A stretch of DNA of 64,000 bases from Dokdonella sp. (GTDB lineage: Bacteria; Pseudomonadota; Gammaproteobacteria; Xanthomonadales; Rhodanobacteraceae). The notes under the pieces are model-generated. The model saw only the letters and a list, made by a program, of their open reading frames with translations. It searched no databases and was not told the origin of the DNA. The stretch covers positions 1,488,001 to 1,552,000 of the forward strand of contig NZ_JAHCAS010000001.1 of NCBI RefSeq assembly GCF_019634775.1, in the 5' to 3' direction. Made by a program: the position numbers and the translations under genes. Shown here in pieces: positions 1 to 8,143 of the stretch. Each line of letters opens with the position of its first letter. Position 1 is the stretch's first letter.

Positions 1-1876
1 CCGAGCAGCGCACGCGCACGCGTGCCGTGGTCGATGCGACATTCGGGATATTGACGGTCGCGCTGCCGCTGTTCGGCACGCCGGTGGCGAGCACCGCCGT
101 GCTGCTGGCGTAGTCGCCGCCGGTGTGGATGTCGATGTCGACGTTCGCGCAGTTGACTGGCGCCGCATTGGTGTTGGCTACGTTCCAGGTGACGGTGGCG
201 GTGCCGCTGCCGCCGGCATGATCCCAGGTCACGGCCGCGGGCGGATTGGTGACCGCGAACGGGCCGGCGCTGTTGTTGACCGTCAGCACCATGTCGCTGC
301 TTTCCGAGGTGCCGCCACCCGGTGCGTTGTCGCGCACGGTCAGGCGGAAGCTCAGGTTGCGGTTGGTCGTCGGCAGGATCTCGCCGACGTTCGAGGTGCC
401 GGCCAGCAGGTTCGAAAAGCGCGGCACGGTGCGCACCGGCGACTCGGTGGGCATGAACGAGCGGATGATCGGGCCATTGCCCGGGTCGACGTTGATGTCG
501 ACTGTCGCCGAGCCGAGGTCGTACTGCTCCCAGGCGAAGGTCAGTGGGCTGCCGAAGCCGCTGGTGGCGCTGCCGGTCAGGGCGAACGGCGTGCTCGCGG
601 GGATCGTGTACGGGCTCAGCGGGTCAAGCACCGGCGCGGCGTGGTTGGCCGTATTGGCCGAGCATGTGCTGCCCGAGCCGGTGGTCGTGAAATTGCCTAT
701 CTCGAGCAGGCTGCGCGCGTGGAAATAGGCGTCGGAACTGGACTGCAGGTTCGGTGAGCAGATGCCGGCGTAGGCCATGATCGTCGAGCCGCTGCCGGTC
801 TCGTAGGCGGAACTGGCCGAGCGGTTGCCGCCGCAACTGTTGTTGAAGGTGTGGTTGGCGCCGAACTGGTGGCCCATCTCGTGGGCGACATAGTCGATGT
901 AGAAGATGTCGCTGACGAGTTCGGCCGGGTTGCTGAGGCCGGTCGTGCCGCGACCCTTGCTGCTGGTACAGACCACGCCGAGGCCGGCGACGCCGCCGCT
1001 GCCGGTCGTGAAGACGTGGCCGATGTCATAGTTCGCCGCACCGATGACGGTGTTGAGGTTGCCGGTGTTCTGGTTGAGCGCGCCGGTGCCGTTCGAGTAC
1101 GGATCGCTGGCGGCGTCGGGATAGATGATGAGGTCGTTGTTCGGTACCAGGCTCATGTGGATCGAAAGGTCGTTCTCGTAGACCTCGTTGACGCGGTTCA
1201 TCGCAGCGACGACGCCGGCGAGACCGATCGCCACGGTCGGCGGATTGGCGCCGGCGAGCGCCTGCACGTAGAAACGGTTCGCGGCCACGGCGGCGCGGTA
1301 GCTGCGCTTGGTTGTGCCGGTGGTCGTGGCGATCTCGTCGGGACTGTAGGCATGCGCGGCATCGAAGTTGTGCACGTCGCAGTCGAACGGCTCGCGCTGC
1401 GAGGCGACATCGGTGCGCTTGAAGCTGATGTAGTCGCCGCCGTCGCCGAACTGGACCGGACGCACCAGCCAGATGCCGGCCTTGGCGAACACCATGGCGT
1501 TGACGCCGAGCGGGGAAATATCGACGCGCACGCGCGTACCGTCGCTGTGCTGGCCGCGGAAACTGCGGATCTGCGGGTACCGAGCCGCCAGTTCGGGCGG
1601 CATGACGCCGGAATCCTCCAGCGTGACCTCGATGAACCCGCCATCCGGCACCGGCAGTGCGAGCCGGGTTTCGCCCTGTGCGACCGCCCTCTTCAGGCCG
1701 GTCACGTCGAGATCGAGCAGGCGGTATTGGTCTGGTGCGGACACGCCGGGAGGCAGGGGGCGCGCTGGGACATCCTGCCAGTAGCCTTGCGTGGCGGAAG
1801 TGGCGTGACCGGTGGCGGCGCACGACAGAAACAGAAGCACGGCGAAGACCGCCGTCGCGGTAATCCGGGTTTGCAT
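1..1876 (-). CDS. Secreted reprolysin-like zinc metallopeptidase, C-terminus beyond the left edge
   Basis: The frame reads open from an ATG at 1876 to the left edge, so at least 625 residues are present and the C-terminus is missing. It starts with a hydrophobic signal peptide (MQTRITATAVFAVLLFLSC). A propeptide-like region follows, then the zinc-binding HEMGHQFGANHTF near residues 331-343, which fits the HExxHxxGxxH metzincin motif of the M12 reprolysin group. Past the catalytic domain come beta-rich Thr/Ser/Asn-rich segments typical of Ig-like or P-type domains of exported proteases. The start follows an AGGGGA ribosome site. It is probably an extracellular protease. Family assignment rests on the motif; the exact subfamily is open. 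Confidence 0.82.
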   Translation of the reverse strand, partial: MQTRITATAVFAVLLFLSCAATGHATSATQGYWQDVPARPLPPGVSAPDQYRLLDLDVTGLKRAVAQGETRLALPVPDGGFIEVTLEDSGVMPPELAARYPQIRSFRGQHSDGTRVRVDISPLGVNAMVFAKAGIWLVRPVQFGDGGDYISFKRTDVASQREPFDCDVHNFDAAHAYSPDEIATTTGTTKRSYRAAVAANRFYVQALAGANPPTVAIGLAGVVAAMNRVNEVYENDLSIHMSLVPNNDLIIYPDAASDPYSNGTGALNQNTGNLNTVIGAANYDIGHVFTTGSGGVAGLGVVCTSSKGRGTTGLSNPAELVSDIFYIDYVAHEMGHQFGANHTFNNSCGGNRSASSAYETGSGSTIMAYAGICSPNLQSSSDAYFHARSLLEIGNFTTTGSGSTCSANTANHAAPVLDPLSPYTIPASTPFALTGSATSGFGSPLTFAWEQYDLGSATVDINVDPGNGPIIRSFMPTESPVRTVPRFSNLLAGTSNVGEILPTTNRNLSFRLTVRDNAPGGGTSESSDMVLTVNNSAGPFAVTNPPAAVTWDHAGGSGTATVTWNVANTNAAPVNCANVDIDIHTGGDYASSTAVLATGVPNSGSATVNIPNVASTTARVRVRCS

Positions 1877-2090
1877 GATGTCCCCTGCAGCGGTTGCGTC
1901 ATGCAATCCGTGCTCCCCACGGTTGCAAGACAGGTAGAGGTCGCGCACGACTCGATCGCACGCCACCGCCTGGCGTGGCACAGGATTCATCGGCAAACCA
2001 GTTCGATTCCGTACTGCATAGCGACATCGACCGCCTGGTGAGGCAGGTCGCGAGCGGGATGCGCCCACCCGCGACCATCTGGCCCGTCGC

Positions 2091-2912
2091 TCAGCGCCAG
2101 CGCGGCGGATCGGCGACGAAGCCGTTGGGGAACGGGTCCGGTGCGCGCTGCGCGATCGGGTGCTGCGGAAGAATGCCGCGGGCGACGAGGTTGGTGCGGC
2201 TGTCGTATTCGATGGCAATGCGCTCGGCCGGTTGCAGGGTGGCACGCTGGAAGGTGGTGGTGGCCACGCGCGACCACTCGCGTTCACCGTGACCGGTGCC
2301 CAGTCGTTCGCGCGGTGCTGCAGGGCGCGCCGCCGGCGGCGCCCCGGCGGCGTGCGATTCCTGTGCCGACTCGGCCTTGGCCAGGCCTTCGACGGCAGAG
2401 TCACGTGCGGCCATGGGGGGCGCCGGCTGCGCGATGGCCGGATGGCGCGGTGGCGGCGGCCGACGCACGATGCGTTCCTCGAACACGGCCACGCCGATCA
2501 CGCCGACATTGGCCGGGCGGCCGGTGCGCGCGGCATAGCTGTCGGGCAGGGCGGTGAAGTTGAACTGGGCGATTTCGTCGAGACTCTTGCGCCAGCCGTT
2601 GATCTCGGTCGATTCCCATGGATCGAGCACGTAACCGTTCTGCATCGGCGAGGCGGTTTCGCCGGTGACGGCATTGACGCCATCGACCGAGAGCACGGTC
2701 AGCACACGTCCGCCGGTGCGATTGACCAGGCGCACCGCATAACGATGGCCGGGCTTGCCGGCAATGTAGGAGCGCCCGTCGTGGCGCACGGTCGGCAGGG
2801 TCATGCCGGTGTCGCGGTCGACGATCTCGACATCGACGAGGCGCCCGGCCAGTGCCGGCAGCGGCGCGGCGAGGACGAGGGCAAGGGCGGCAGCACGGAT
2901 CAGGGCACGCAT
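2091..2912 (-). CDS. Secreted hypothetical protein
   Basis: The 273-residue protein has a clear signal peptide (MRALIRAAALALVLAAPLPALA). A globular part follows (residues about 24-150), with a conserved-looking segment on DPWESTEINGWRKSL that resembles envelope proteins of unknown function. The C-terminal half starts with a proline-rich linker (RRPPPPRHPAIAQPAPP) and an Ala/Pro-rich low-complexity stretch, then ends in a short ordered tail. The start is well supported by GGAGGTG just upstream. It is divergent from trpS. I do not recognise a function; the composition suggests a periplasmic or surface protein. Confidence 0.7.
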   Translation of the reverse strand: MRALIRAAALALVLAAPLPALAGRLVDVEIVDRDTGMTLPTVRHDGRSYIAGKPGHRYAVRLVNRTGGRVLTVLSVDGVNAVTGETASPMQNGYVLDPWESTEINGWRKSLDEIAQFNFTALPDSYAARTGRPANVGVIGVAVFEERIVRRPPPPRHPAIAQPAPPMAARDSAVEGLAKAESAQESHAAGAPPAARPAAPRERLGTGHGEREWSRVATTTFQRATLQPAERIAIEYDSRTNLVARGILPQHPIAQRAPDPFPNGFVADPPRWR

Positions 2913-3007
2913 GGGACACCTCCGGATTGGGTCGGGTTGGGCGAGGTGTTCAACGCCTGATCGTGTGCTGCGGGGTTAGACTGCGCGCCCCACAAACCCG
3001 ATTCGTC

Positions 3008-4369
3008 ATGTCCACGAAGATCCGCACCCTGACCGGCATCACCACGACCGGCACCCCGCACCTCGGCAATTACGTCGGCGCGATCCGCCCGGCGATCGCG
3101 GCGAGCCGGCGCGACGACGTCGAGTCGTTCTACTTCCTCGCCGACTACCACGCGCTGGTGAAATGCGAGGACCCGGCGCGCGTCGCCCGTTCGCGCCTCG
3201 AGATCGCCGCGACCTGGCTCGCCCTCGGCCTCGACACCGACCGCGCGTTCTTCTATCGGCAGTCCGACATCCCCGAGATCCCCGAACTGACCTGGCTTTT
3301 GACCTGCGTGACCGGCAAGGGCCTGCTCAACCGCGCGCATGCCTACAAGGCCGCGGTCGACCGCAACGCGGCCGAAGGCATCGACGCCGACGCCGGCATC
3401 AGCGCCGGCCTGTTCATGTACCCGGTGCTGATGGCCGCCGACATCCTCGTGTTCAACGCGCATTCGGTGCCGGTCGGGCGCGACCAGGTGCAGCACATCG
3501 AGATGGCGCGCGACATCGCGCAGCGCTTCAACCATCTGTACGGCGATGCCTTCCGCACGGCGACCGGCACGAAGGGCGAACCGTTCGTGCTGCCCGAGGC
3601 GGCCGTCGACGACAACGTCGCGACCCTGCCCGGCCTCGACGGCCGCAAGATGTCGAAGAGCTACGACAACACGATCCCGCTGTGGCTGCCGCCGAAGGAC
3701 TTGAAGAAGGCGATCGCCGGCATCATCACCGACTCGCGCGCACCCGGCGAGCCGAAGGATGCCGACACGTCGAACCTGTTCGCGATCTACCAGGCCTTCG
3801 CCAGCGAGGAGTCGGCCCGGTCCATGCGCGAGGCTCTTGCGGGTGGAGTCGGCTGGGCTTTCGTCAAGCAGAAGCTTTTCGAGGAAATTGACCACGAACT
3901 CGGTGCGCCGCGCGAGCGTTACGAAGCGTTGATGGCAAAGCCAGACGAGATCGAGGACCGTCTGCAGGATGGGGCACGCAAGGCACGTCAACGCAGCGCC
4001 CCCCTCCTTGAGGCCCTGCGGGCAACCGTCGGAATCGGGCGACCGCTTGCGCAGATCTCGATCTCATCCTCGGAGAAACCTGCTGTCACGAAAGCGAAGA
4101 AGCGTCCGCAGTGGAAGCGGTATCTCGAGAATGGATTGGCTCACGCTCGCCTCGTCGACGAGGAGGGCACGACCCTGATAGAAACCAGAGGACTGGACGT
4201 CAAGACGATGTCCGCTTTGATCGATGCGGTTAACTCCTTTGCGACGGACGCGAACTGGATTGGTGTTCGAGGTGATCTAGTGAGCTATCAGGCGAAACCG
4301 GATGAGATTCGCCGGGCAATCCAGTTGATTGCGGCGGCAGAAGCCGAGAAACGGTCGAAGAAGTCCTGA
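3008..4369 (+). CDS. trpS: Tryptophan--tRNA ligase with C-terminal extension
   Basis: Charges tRNA-Trp with tryptophan in the cytoplasm. The class I signatures are present: TPHLGN (residues 16-21, the HIGH equivalent) and KMSKS (214-218). The ATG at 3008 is chosen because it begins directly at the conserved MSTKIRTLTGITTTG N-terminus; the frame is open further upstream but without homology. At 453 residues it is about 115 longer than the E. coli enzyme. The extra part (about 345-453) holds a short beta-rich segment (QWKRYLENGLAHARL) that recalls the small C-terminal domain of some Lysobacterales TrpS proteins. From about position 3840 the DNA is visibly less GC-rich and uses rarer codons (ATA, AGA, CTA) than its neighbours. 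The stop overlaps the next gene as TGATG. Confidence 0.95.
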   Translation: MSTKIRTLTGITTTGTPHLGNYVGAIRPAIAASRRDDVESFYFLADYHALVKCEDPARVARSRLEIAATWLALGLDTDRAFFYRQSDIPEIPELTWLLTCVTGKGLLNRAHAYKAAVDRNAAEGIDADAGISAGLFMYPVLMAADILVFNAHSVPVGRDQVQHIEMARDIAQRFNHLYGDAFRTATGTKGEPFVLPEAAVDDNVATLPGLDGRKMSKSYDNTIPLWLPPKDLKKAIAGIITDSRAPGEPKDADTSNLFAIYQAFASEESARSMREALAGGVGWAFVKQKLFEEIDHELGAPRERYEALMAKPDEIEDRLQDGARKARQRSAPLLEALRATVGIGRPLAQISISSSEKPAVTKAKKRPQWKRYLENGLAHARLVDEEGTTLIETRGLDVKTMSALIDAVNSFATDANWIGVRGDLVSYQAKPDEIRRAIQLIAAAEAEKRSKKS

Positions 4370-4662
4370 TGCGCTGGCTCGCCATCGTCCTGTTCGCGCC
4401 GTGGTTCGCGATCCTGCTGTGGGCCTACTGGTCGTTCCCGCGCAGGCTGCCGCGCACGCGTGCGCGGCGACTGTACGACCTCGTCGTGATGATCGGTGCG
4501 CTCGCCGCCTGCATCGCCGCGATGCTGCACTGGCACGACATCAACGAGGGTATCGGCAGCTCGATCTGGAAGCAGGTCGCCGCATCCACCGCGATCTACG
4601 GCGCCTTTCTCGGCGTGCTGCTGGTCGCCGTGCTGGTGCGTGCGCGCCTGTGGTCGCGCTGA
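4369..4662 (+). CDS. Small membrane protein, unknown function
   Basis: A 97-residue protein translationally coupled to trpS through the overlap TGATG. It has three hydrophobic segments: residues 3-22 (LAIVLFAPWFAILLWAYW), about 38-54 (LVVMIGALAACIAAML) and about 72-92 (AIYGAFLGVLLVAVLV). Arginines flank the segments, so an inner-membrane protein is likely. I do not recognise a family. The following gene is on the opposite strand and its stop lies only 10 bases away. Confidence 0.7.
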   Translation: MRWLAIVLFAPWFAILLWAYWSFPRRLPRTRARRLYDLVVMIGALAACIAAMLHWHDINEGIGSSIWKQVAASTAIYGAFLGVLLVAVLVRARLWSR

Positions 4663-4672
4663 GTGGGTCCGC

Positions 4673-5356
4673 TCAGGGTTTCGAAGCGGACTTCAGGACC
4701 GGCGCGATGCGCTCGATCCAGACCGCGTAGCCAGCGCGGTTCATGTGCAGGCGATCCGGGCCGTACAGGTCCTCGCGTGGCCGTCCCTCGCCGTCCAGCA
4801 TCGGCGTGAAGATGTCGATGACCTGCGCGTCGCGCACGGTCTTCGTCCACGCGGCAACCAGCGCATTCGCCTCGCGCGCGGCATCGAGCAGGTTCGCGCG
4901 CGCCGGGCTCGGCTTGATCGTGATCCAGGCGAAGGCGACCTGCGGCAGGTCCTCGCGGATGCGCGCGACGAAGGCGGTGACGTCGTCGCACACCTGCTTC
5001 GGCGTGCGCCCCTCGGCGAGGTCGTTGTCGCCGGCGTACATCACGACGAGGCGCGGTCGGTGTGGAACGACGATGCGCGCGGCGTAGCGGGTGGCGTCGC
5101 GCACTTCGGAGCCGCCGAAGCCGCGGCGCACGACCGCCATGCCGGGAAAGTCGGTCTCCAGCGTGTCCCAGAAGCGGATCGACGAGCTGCCGACGAAGAG
5201 CACGCCACCCGCTACCGGCGGCCGCACACGGTCGGCCTCCTCGAAGGCGGCGATGTCCGTTTCCCAGCCGTCGTTCACCGCACGCTGCGCCAGCGCGTCC
5301 GTGCCGCCCGCGGCGAACAGAACGAGAACGAATGCGCGCAGCAATGCCTGCGTCAT
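4673..5356 (-). CDS. Secreted SGNH/GDSL-family hydrolase
   Basis: The 227-residue protein begins with a signal peptide (about residues 1-23, ending in DALAQ). It then shows the SGNH blocks: FVGSSSIRFW (block I, nucleophile Ser), a glycine block RRGFGGSE (II), YAGDNDLA (III, Asn) and DRLHMNRAGY (V, Asp/His). The family comprises esterases, including carbohydrate deacetylases. The first four bases overlap the end of the ABC ATPase gene, so the two are co-translated. That context suggests a periplasmic deacylase that prepares a substituted sugar, which is an inference from position. Confidence 0.85.
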   Translation of the reverse strand: MTQALLRAFVLVLFAAGGTDALAQRAVNDGWETDIAAFEEADRVRPPVAGGVLFVGSSSIRFWDTLETDFPGMAVVRRGFGGSEVRDATRYAARIVVPHRPRLVVMYAGDNDLAEGRTPKQVCDDVTAFVARIREDLPQVAFAWITIKPSPARANLLDAAREANALVAAWTKTVRDAQVIDIFTPMLDGEGRPREDLYGPDRLHMNRAGYAVWIERIAPVLKSASKP

Positions 5357-6450
5357 GCGCCCAGTCTCCGCTCGCTGGCGGAATCGAACAGGTGCAGGCG
5401 TGCCGGATCGAAGGCCAGGGTCATCATCGTGCCGGCGGCGGGCAGGGCCTGCGGCGGTACGCGTGCGACCAGGGCGTCATTGCCGCAGCGCAGGTTGAGG
5501 AAGACCTCGTTGCCGACCGGCTCGACCAGTTCGAGTTCGGCGCGCAGCGAAGCGGCGGGCGCGTCGCCATGCGCGGGCACGAGATCCTCCGGGCGCAGGC
5601 CGGCGACGAGTTCGCCGCCGGCACCGCGAGCGAGCACTGCGAGTTCCGGCGTGCCGTCGAGCGGCAGGCGCGTGTGACCGGTGTCCAGCCAGAGTCGGTG
5701 GTCCGCGACGACGCGCCCACGCAGCAGGTTCATCGCCGGGCTGCCGAGGAAGCCGGCGACGAACAGGTTGTCCGGCTTTGCGTAGAGATTCATGGGTGTG
5801 TCGATTTGCTGGATCTCGCCATCCTTCATGACCACGATGCGCTGGCCGAGCGTCATCGCCTCGATCTGGTCGTGGGTGACGTAGATCATGGTCGTGCCAA
5901 GCTGGCGATGCAGGCGTGCAAGCTCGACGCGCATGCCGAGGCGCAGGCGTGCATCGAGGTTCGACAGCGGTTCGTCGAGCAGGAACACGCTCGGATCGCG
6001 CACGAGCGCTCGGCCCAAGGCTACGCGCTGACGCTGGCCACCGGAGAGTTGGCCGGGCTTGCGTTCGAGCATCGCCGCCAGTTCCAGCGTGTGTGCGGCG
6101 GCGCGCACGCGCCGGTCGATCTCCGCGCGCGGCACGTCGCGCAGACGCAGGCCGAAGGCGAGGTTTTCGTACACGCTCATGTGCGGATAGAGCGCGTAGT
6201 TCTGGAACACCATGGCGATGTCGCGATCTTTCGGCGCGACGTCGTTGACCGGGCGGCCGCCGATCGCGAGCGTACCCGAGCTGATCGACTCGAGCCCGGC
6301 GATCATGCGCAGCAGGGTGGATTTTCCGCAGCCCGACGGACCGACCAGGACGAGGAACTCGCCGTCCGCGACGGCGAAAGTGGCGCCGGCGACGGCGACG
6401 TGGCCGTTGTCGTAGACCTTGCGCACCGCATCGAGTCGTAGTTCGGCCAT
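5353..6450 (-). CDS. ugpC: Sugar ABC importer ATPase (UgpC/MsmX/MalK family)
   Basis: The 365-residue ATPase energises carbohydrate import. It shows Walker A GPSGCGKST, a Q-loop (FQNYALYPHM), signature LSGGQRQR, Walker B VFLLDEPLSNLDA and switch His (YVTHDQ). A C-terminal TOBE-like regulatory region follows (about 240-365), as in MalK and MsmX. The start at 6450 begins MAELRLDAV; the frame is open for 16 more codons without homology. It is divergent from the GH1 gene across a 119-base region with a LacI-type operator. The binding protein and permeases at 19.8-22.9 kb lack an ATPase, so this is the likely partner. Subunits of this family often serve several importers. Confidence 0.93.
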   Translation of the reverse strand: MAELRLDAVRKVYDNGHVAVAGATFAVADGEFLVLVGPSGCGKSTLLRMIAGLESISSGTLAIGGRPVNDVAPKDRDIAMVFQNYALYPHMSVYENLAFGLRLRDVPRAEIDRRVRAAAHTLELAAMLERKPGQLSGGQRQRVALGRALVRDPSVFLLDEPLSNLDARLRLGMRVELARLHRQLGTTMIYVTHDQIEAMTLGQRIVVMKDGEIQQIDTPMNLYAKPDNLFVAGFLGSPAMNLLRGRVVADHRLWLDTGHTRLPLDGTPELAVLARGAGGELVAGLRPEDLVPAHGDAPAASLRAELELVEPVGNEVFLNLRCGNDALVARVPPQALPAAGTMMTLAFDPARLHLFDSASERRLGA

Positions 6451-6491
6451 CAGTGCGGTCCGGTTGGTGTTGCGGTGCGGAACGGGTCGTC

Positions 6492-6521
6492 CTGACAATC
6501 GCGCAACGCTTGAGATATCCT
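6492..6521 (+). promoter_or_regulatory. Candidate sigma70 promoter of the GH1 gene
   Basis: CTGACA (6492-6497) and TATCCT (6516-6521) are separated by 18 bases and lie upstream of the GH1 gene. The LacI-type operator begins four bases after the -10 element, which is where a repressor would block initiation. Seen in the sequence; activity is inferred. Confidence 0.5.
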
Positions 6522-6524
6522 GAA

Positions 6525-6538
6525 TGTAATCGTTTTCA
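6525..6538. promoter_or_regulatory. LacI-family operator upstream of GH1
   Basis: TGTAATCGTTTTCA matches the palindrome TGTAAnCGnTTACA at all but one position and is flanked by A and T. The same site, without the mismatch, precedes the lacI gene at 28664-28677. A central CG is typical of LacI-family operators. Confidence 0.7.
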
Positions 6539-6569
6539 TCCGTTCACTTCCAGCCCCAGCCGAGTATCC

Positions 6570-7940
6570 ATGAGCGCCAACAGATCGAACTTCGCGTTTC
6601 CCGACAAATTCCTCTGGGGTTGCGCGACCGCCGCCTACCAGATCGAAGGATCGCCACTCGCCGATGGCGCCGGTCCGAGCATCTGGCAGCGCTTCGTGCA
6701 TACGCCCGGCATGACCGTGAACGGCGACACCGGAGACGTGGCCTGCGATCACTACCGACGCTGGCACGGCGACATCGCGCTGATGCAGCAACTCGGCCTC
6801 AATGCCTACCGCTTCAGCATCTCGTGGAGCCGGATCTTTCCCGAGGGCAGGGGGCGCATCAACCCGAAGGGGCTCGACTTCTACTCGCGGCTCGTCGACG
6901 GCCTGCTCGAGGCCGGCATCGAGCCGACCGCGACCTTGTTCCACTGGGATCTGCCGGCCGCGCTGGACGATCGTGGCGGCTGGCTCAATCCGGACATCGC
7001 CGAGTGGTTCGGCGACTATGCGGCAACGATGTATCGCGCGCTCGACGGGCGCGTGAAGATGTGGGCGACGCTGAATGAGCCATGGGTCGTCACCGATGGC
7101 GGCTACCTGCACGGTGCGCTCGCGCCGGGCCACCGCAACCGCTTCGAGGCGCCGATCGCCTCGCACAACCTCATGCGTTCGCATGGCCGTGCAGTGCAGG
7201 CCTACCGTGCCGAGGGCAGGCACCGCATCGGCCTCGTGGTCAACATCGAGCCCAAGTATCCGGCCTCGGACTCGCCCGAGGACCTCGCTGCCACGCAGCG
7301 CGCGGACGCCTACATGAACCGGCAGTATCTCGACCCGGCGTTCTTCGGCACGTATCCGCAGGAACTGCGCGAGATCTTCGGCGAAGCCTGGCCGGAATGG
7401 CCCGACGAGGACATGGCCCTGATCCGCCAGCCGATCGATTTCGTTGGCCTCAACTGGTACACGCGCAACGTCACGCGCCATGACGAGCGCGCCTGGCCGC
7501 TGAAGGCCGGACCGGTAAGGCAGAAGTCGGCGACCTACACGGAGACCGGTTGGGAAGTGTTTCCGCAGGGCCTCACCGACACGCTCGTGTGGATCAAGGA
7601 ACGCTACGGCAATCCGCCGATCTACATCACCGAGAACGGTTCGGCCTTCTTCGATCCGCCGGTCGCGGAGAACGGCGTCATTCACGACCCGTTGCGCGTC
7701 GACTACCTGCGCAAGCACCTTCGGGCCGCGCACGCCGCGCTCGCCGCCGGTGTCGACCTGCGCGGTTACTTCGCCTGGTCACTGCTCGACAACCTTGAAT
7801 GGTCGCTCGGTTACTCGAAGCGCTTCGGCATCATCCACGTCGATTTCGAGACGCAGACGCGAACGCTCAAGGACAGTGCGAAGCTCTACGCGAAGATCAT
7901 CGCGAGCAATGGGTGCGAGCTCGGAAACGACGGCACCTGA
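6570..7940 (+). CDS. GH1 beta-glucosidase
   Basis: A cytoplasmic retaining beta-glucosidase of 456 residues, the usual GH1 length. It has the N-terminal signature FLWGCATAAYQIEG, the acid/base in TLNEPW (Glu170) and the nucleophile in YITENG (Glu355). The C-terminal aglycone-site region FAWSLLDNLEWSLGYSKRFG is typical of glucose-specific members. No signal peptide is present. The ATG at 6570 follows the operator-containing promoter region. The gene stands just before the zwf-eda operon, so released glucose can pass straight to Glk and the Entner-Doudoroff route. Cellobiose, laminaribiose or sophorose could be the disaccharide; sequence alone does not decide. Confidence 0.95.
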   Translation: MSANRSNFAFPDKFLWGCATAAYQIEGSPLADGAGPSIWQRFVHTPGMTVNGDTGDVACDHYRRWHGDIALMQQLGLNAYRFSISWSRIFPEGRGRINPKGLDFYSRLVDGLLEAGIEPTATLFHWDLPAALDDRGGWLNPDIAEWFGDYAATMYRALDGRVKMWATLNEPWVVTDGGYLHGALAPGHRNRFEAPIASHNLMRSHGRAVQAYRAEGRHRIGLVVNIEPKYPASDSPEDLAATQRADAYMNRQYLDPAFFGTYPQELREIFGEAWPEWPDEDMALIRQPIDFVGLNWYTRNVTRHDERAWPLKAGPVRQKSATYTETGWEVFPQGLTDTLVWIKERYGNPPIYITENGSAFFDPPVAENGVIHDPLRVDYLRKHLRAAHAALAAGVDLRGYFAWSLLDNLEWSLGYSKRFGIIHVDFETQTRTLKDSAKLYAKIIASNGCELGNDGT

Positions 7941-8114
7941 CGCGGAATCGCCGATTGGCCCGGGCGATCCGCACGCCGGCGGCGATCTCGCGATGAATCC
8001 GAACGAGGAGCCGTTGCAACAGCCCCCGCACAGGCTACGTTGACAGGCGCGCGCGGAGCTGCGCCGACTTTCAGGTCCGAAGCGGCGTCGGCTTCGTTTC
8101 GCTGTGGCGGGAAC

Positions 8115-8126
8115 GAAACCGGTTTC
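8115..8126. promoter_or_regulatory. Perfect palindrome upstream of zwf, candidate operator
   Basis: GAAACCGGTTTC is a perfect 12-base palindrome centred on CG, ending 17 bases before the GTG start of zwf and directly before its GAGAAGG ribosome site. Position and central CG fit a LacI-family operator. It differs from the TGTAAnCGnTTACA site, so a second regulator outside the window is likely. Confidence 0.5.
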
Positions 8127-8143
8127 ATGAGAAGGAACCCCGA

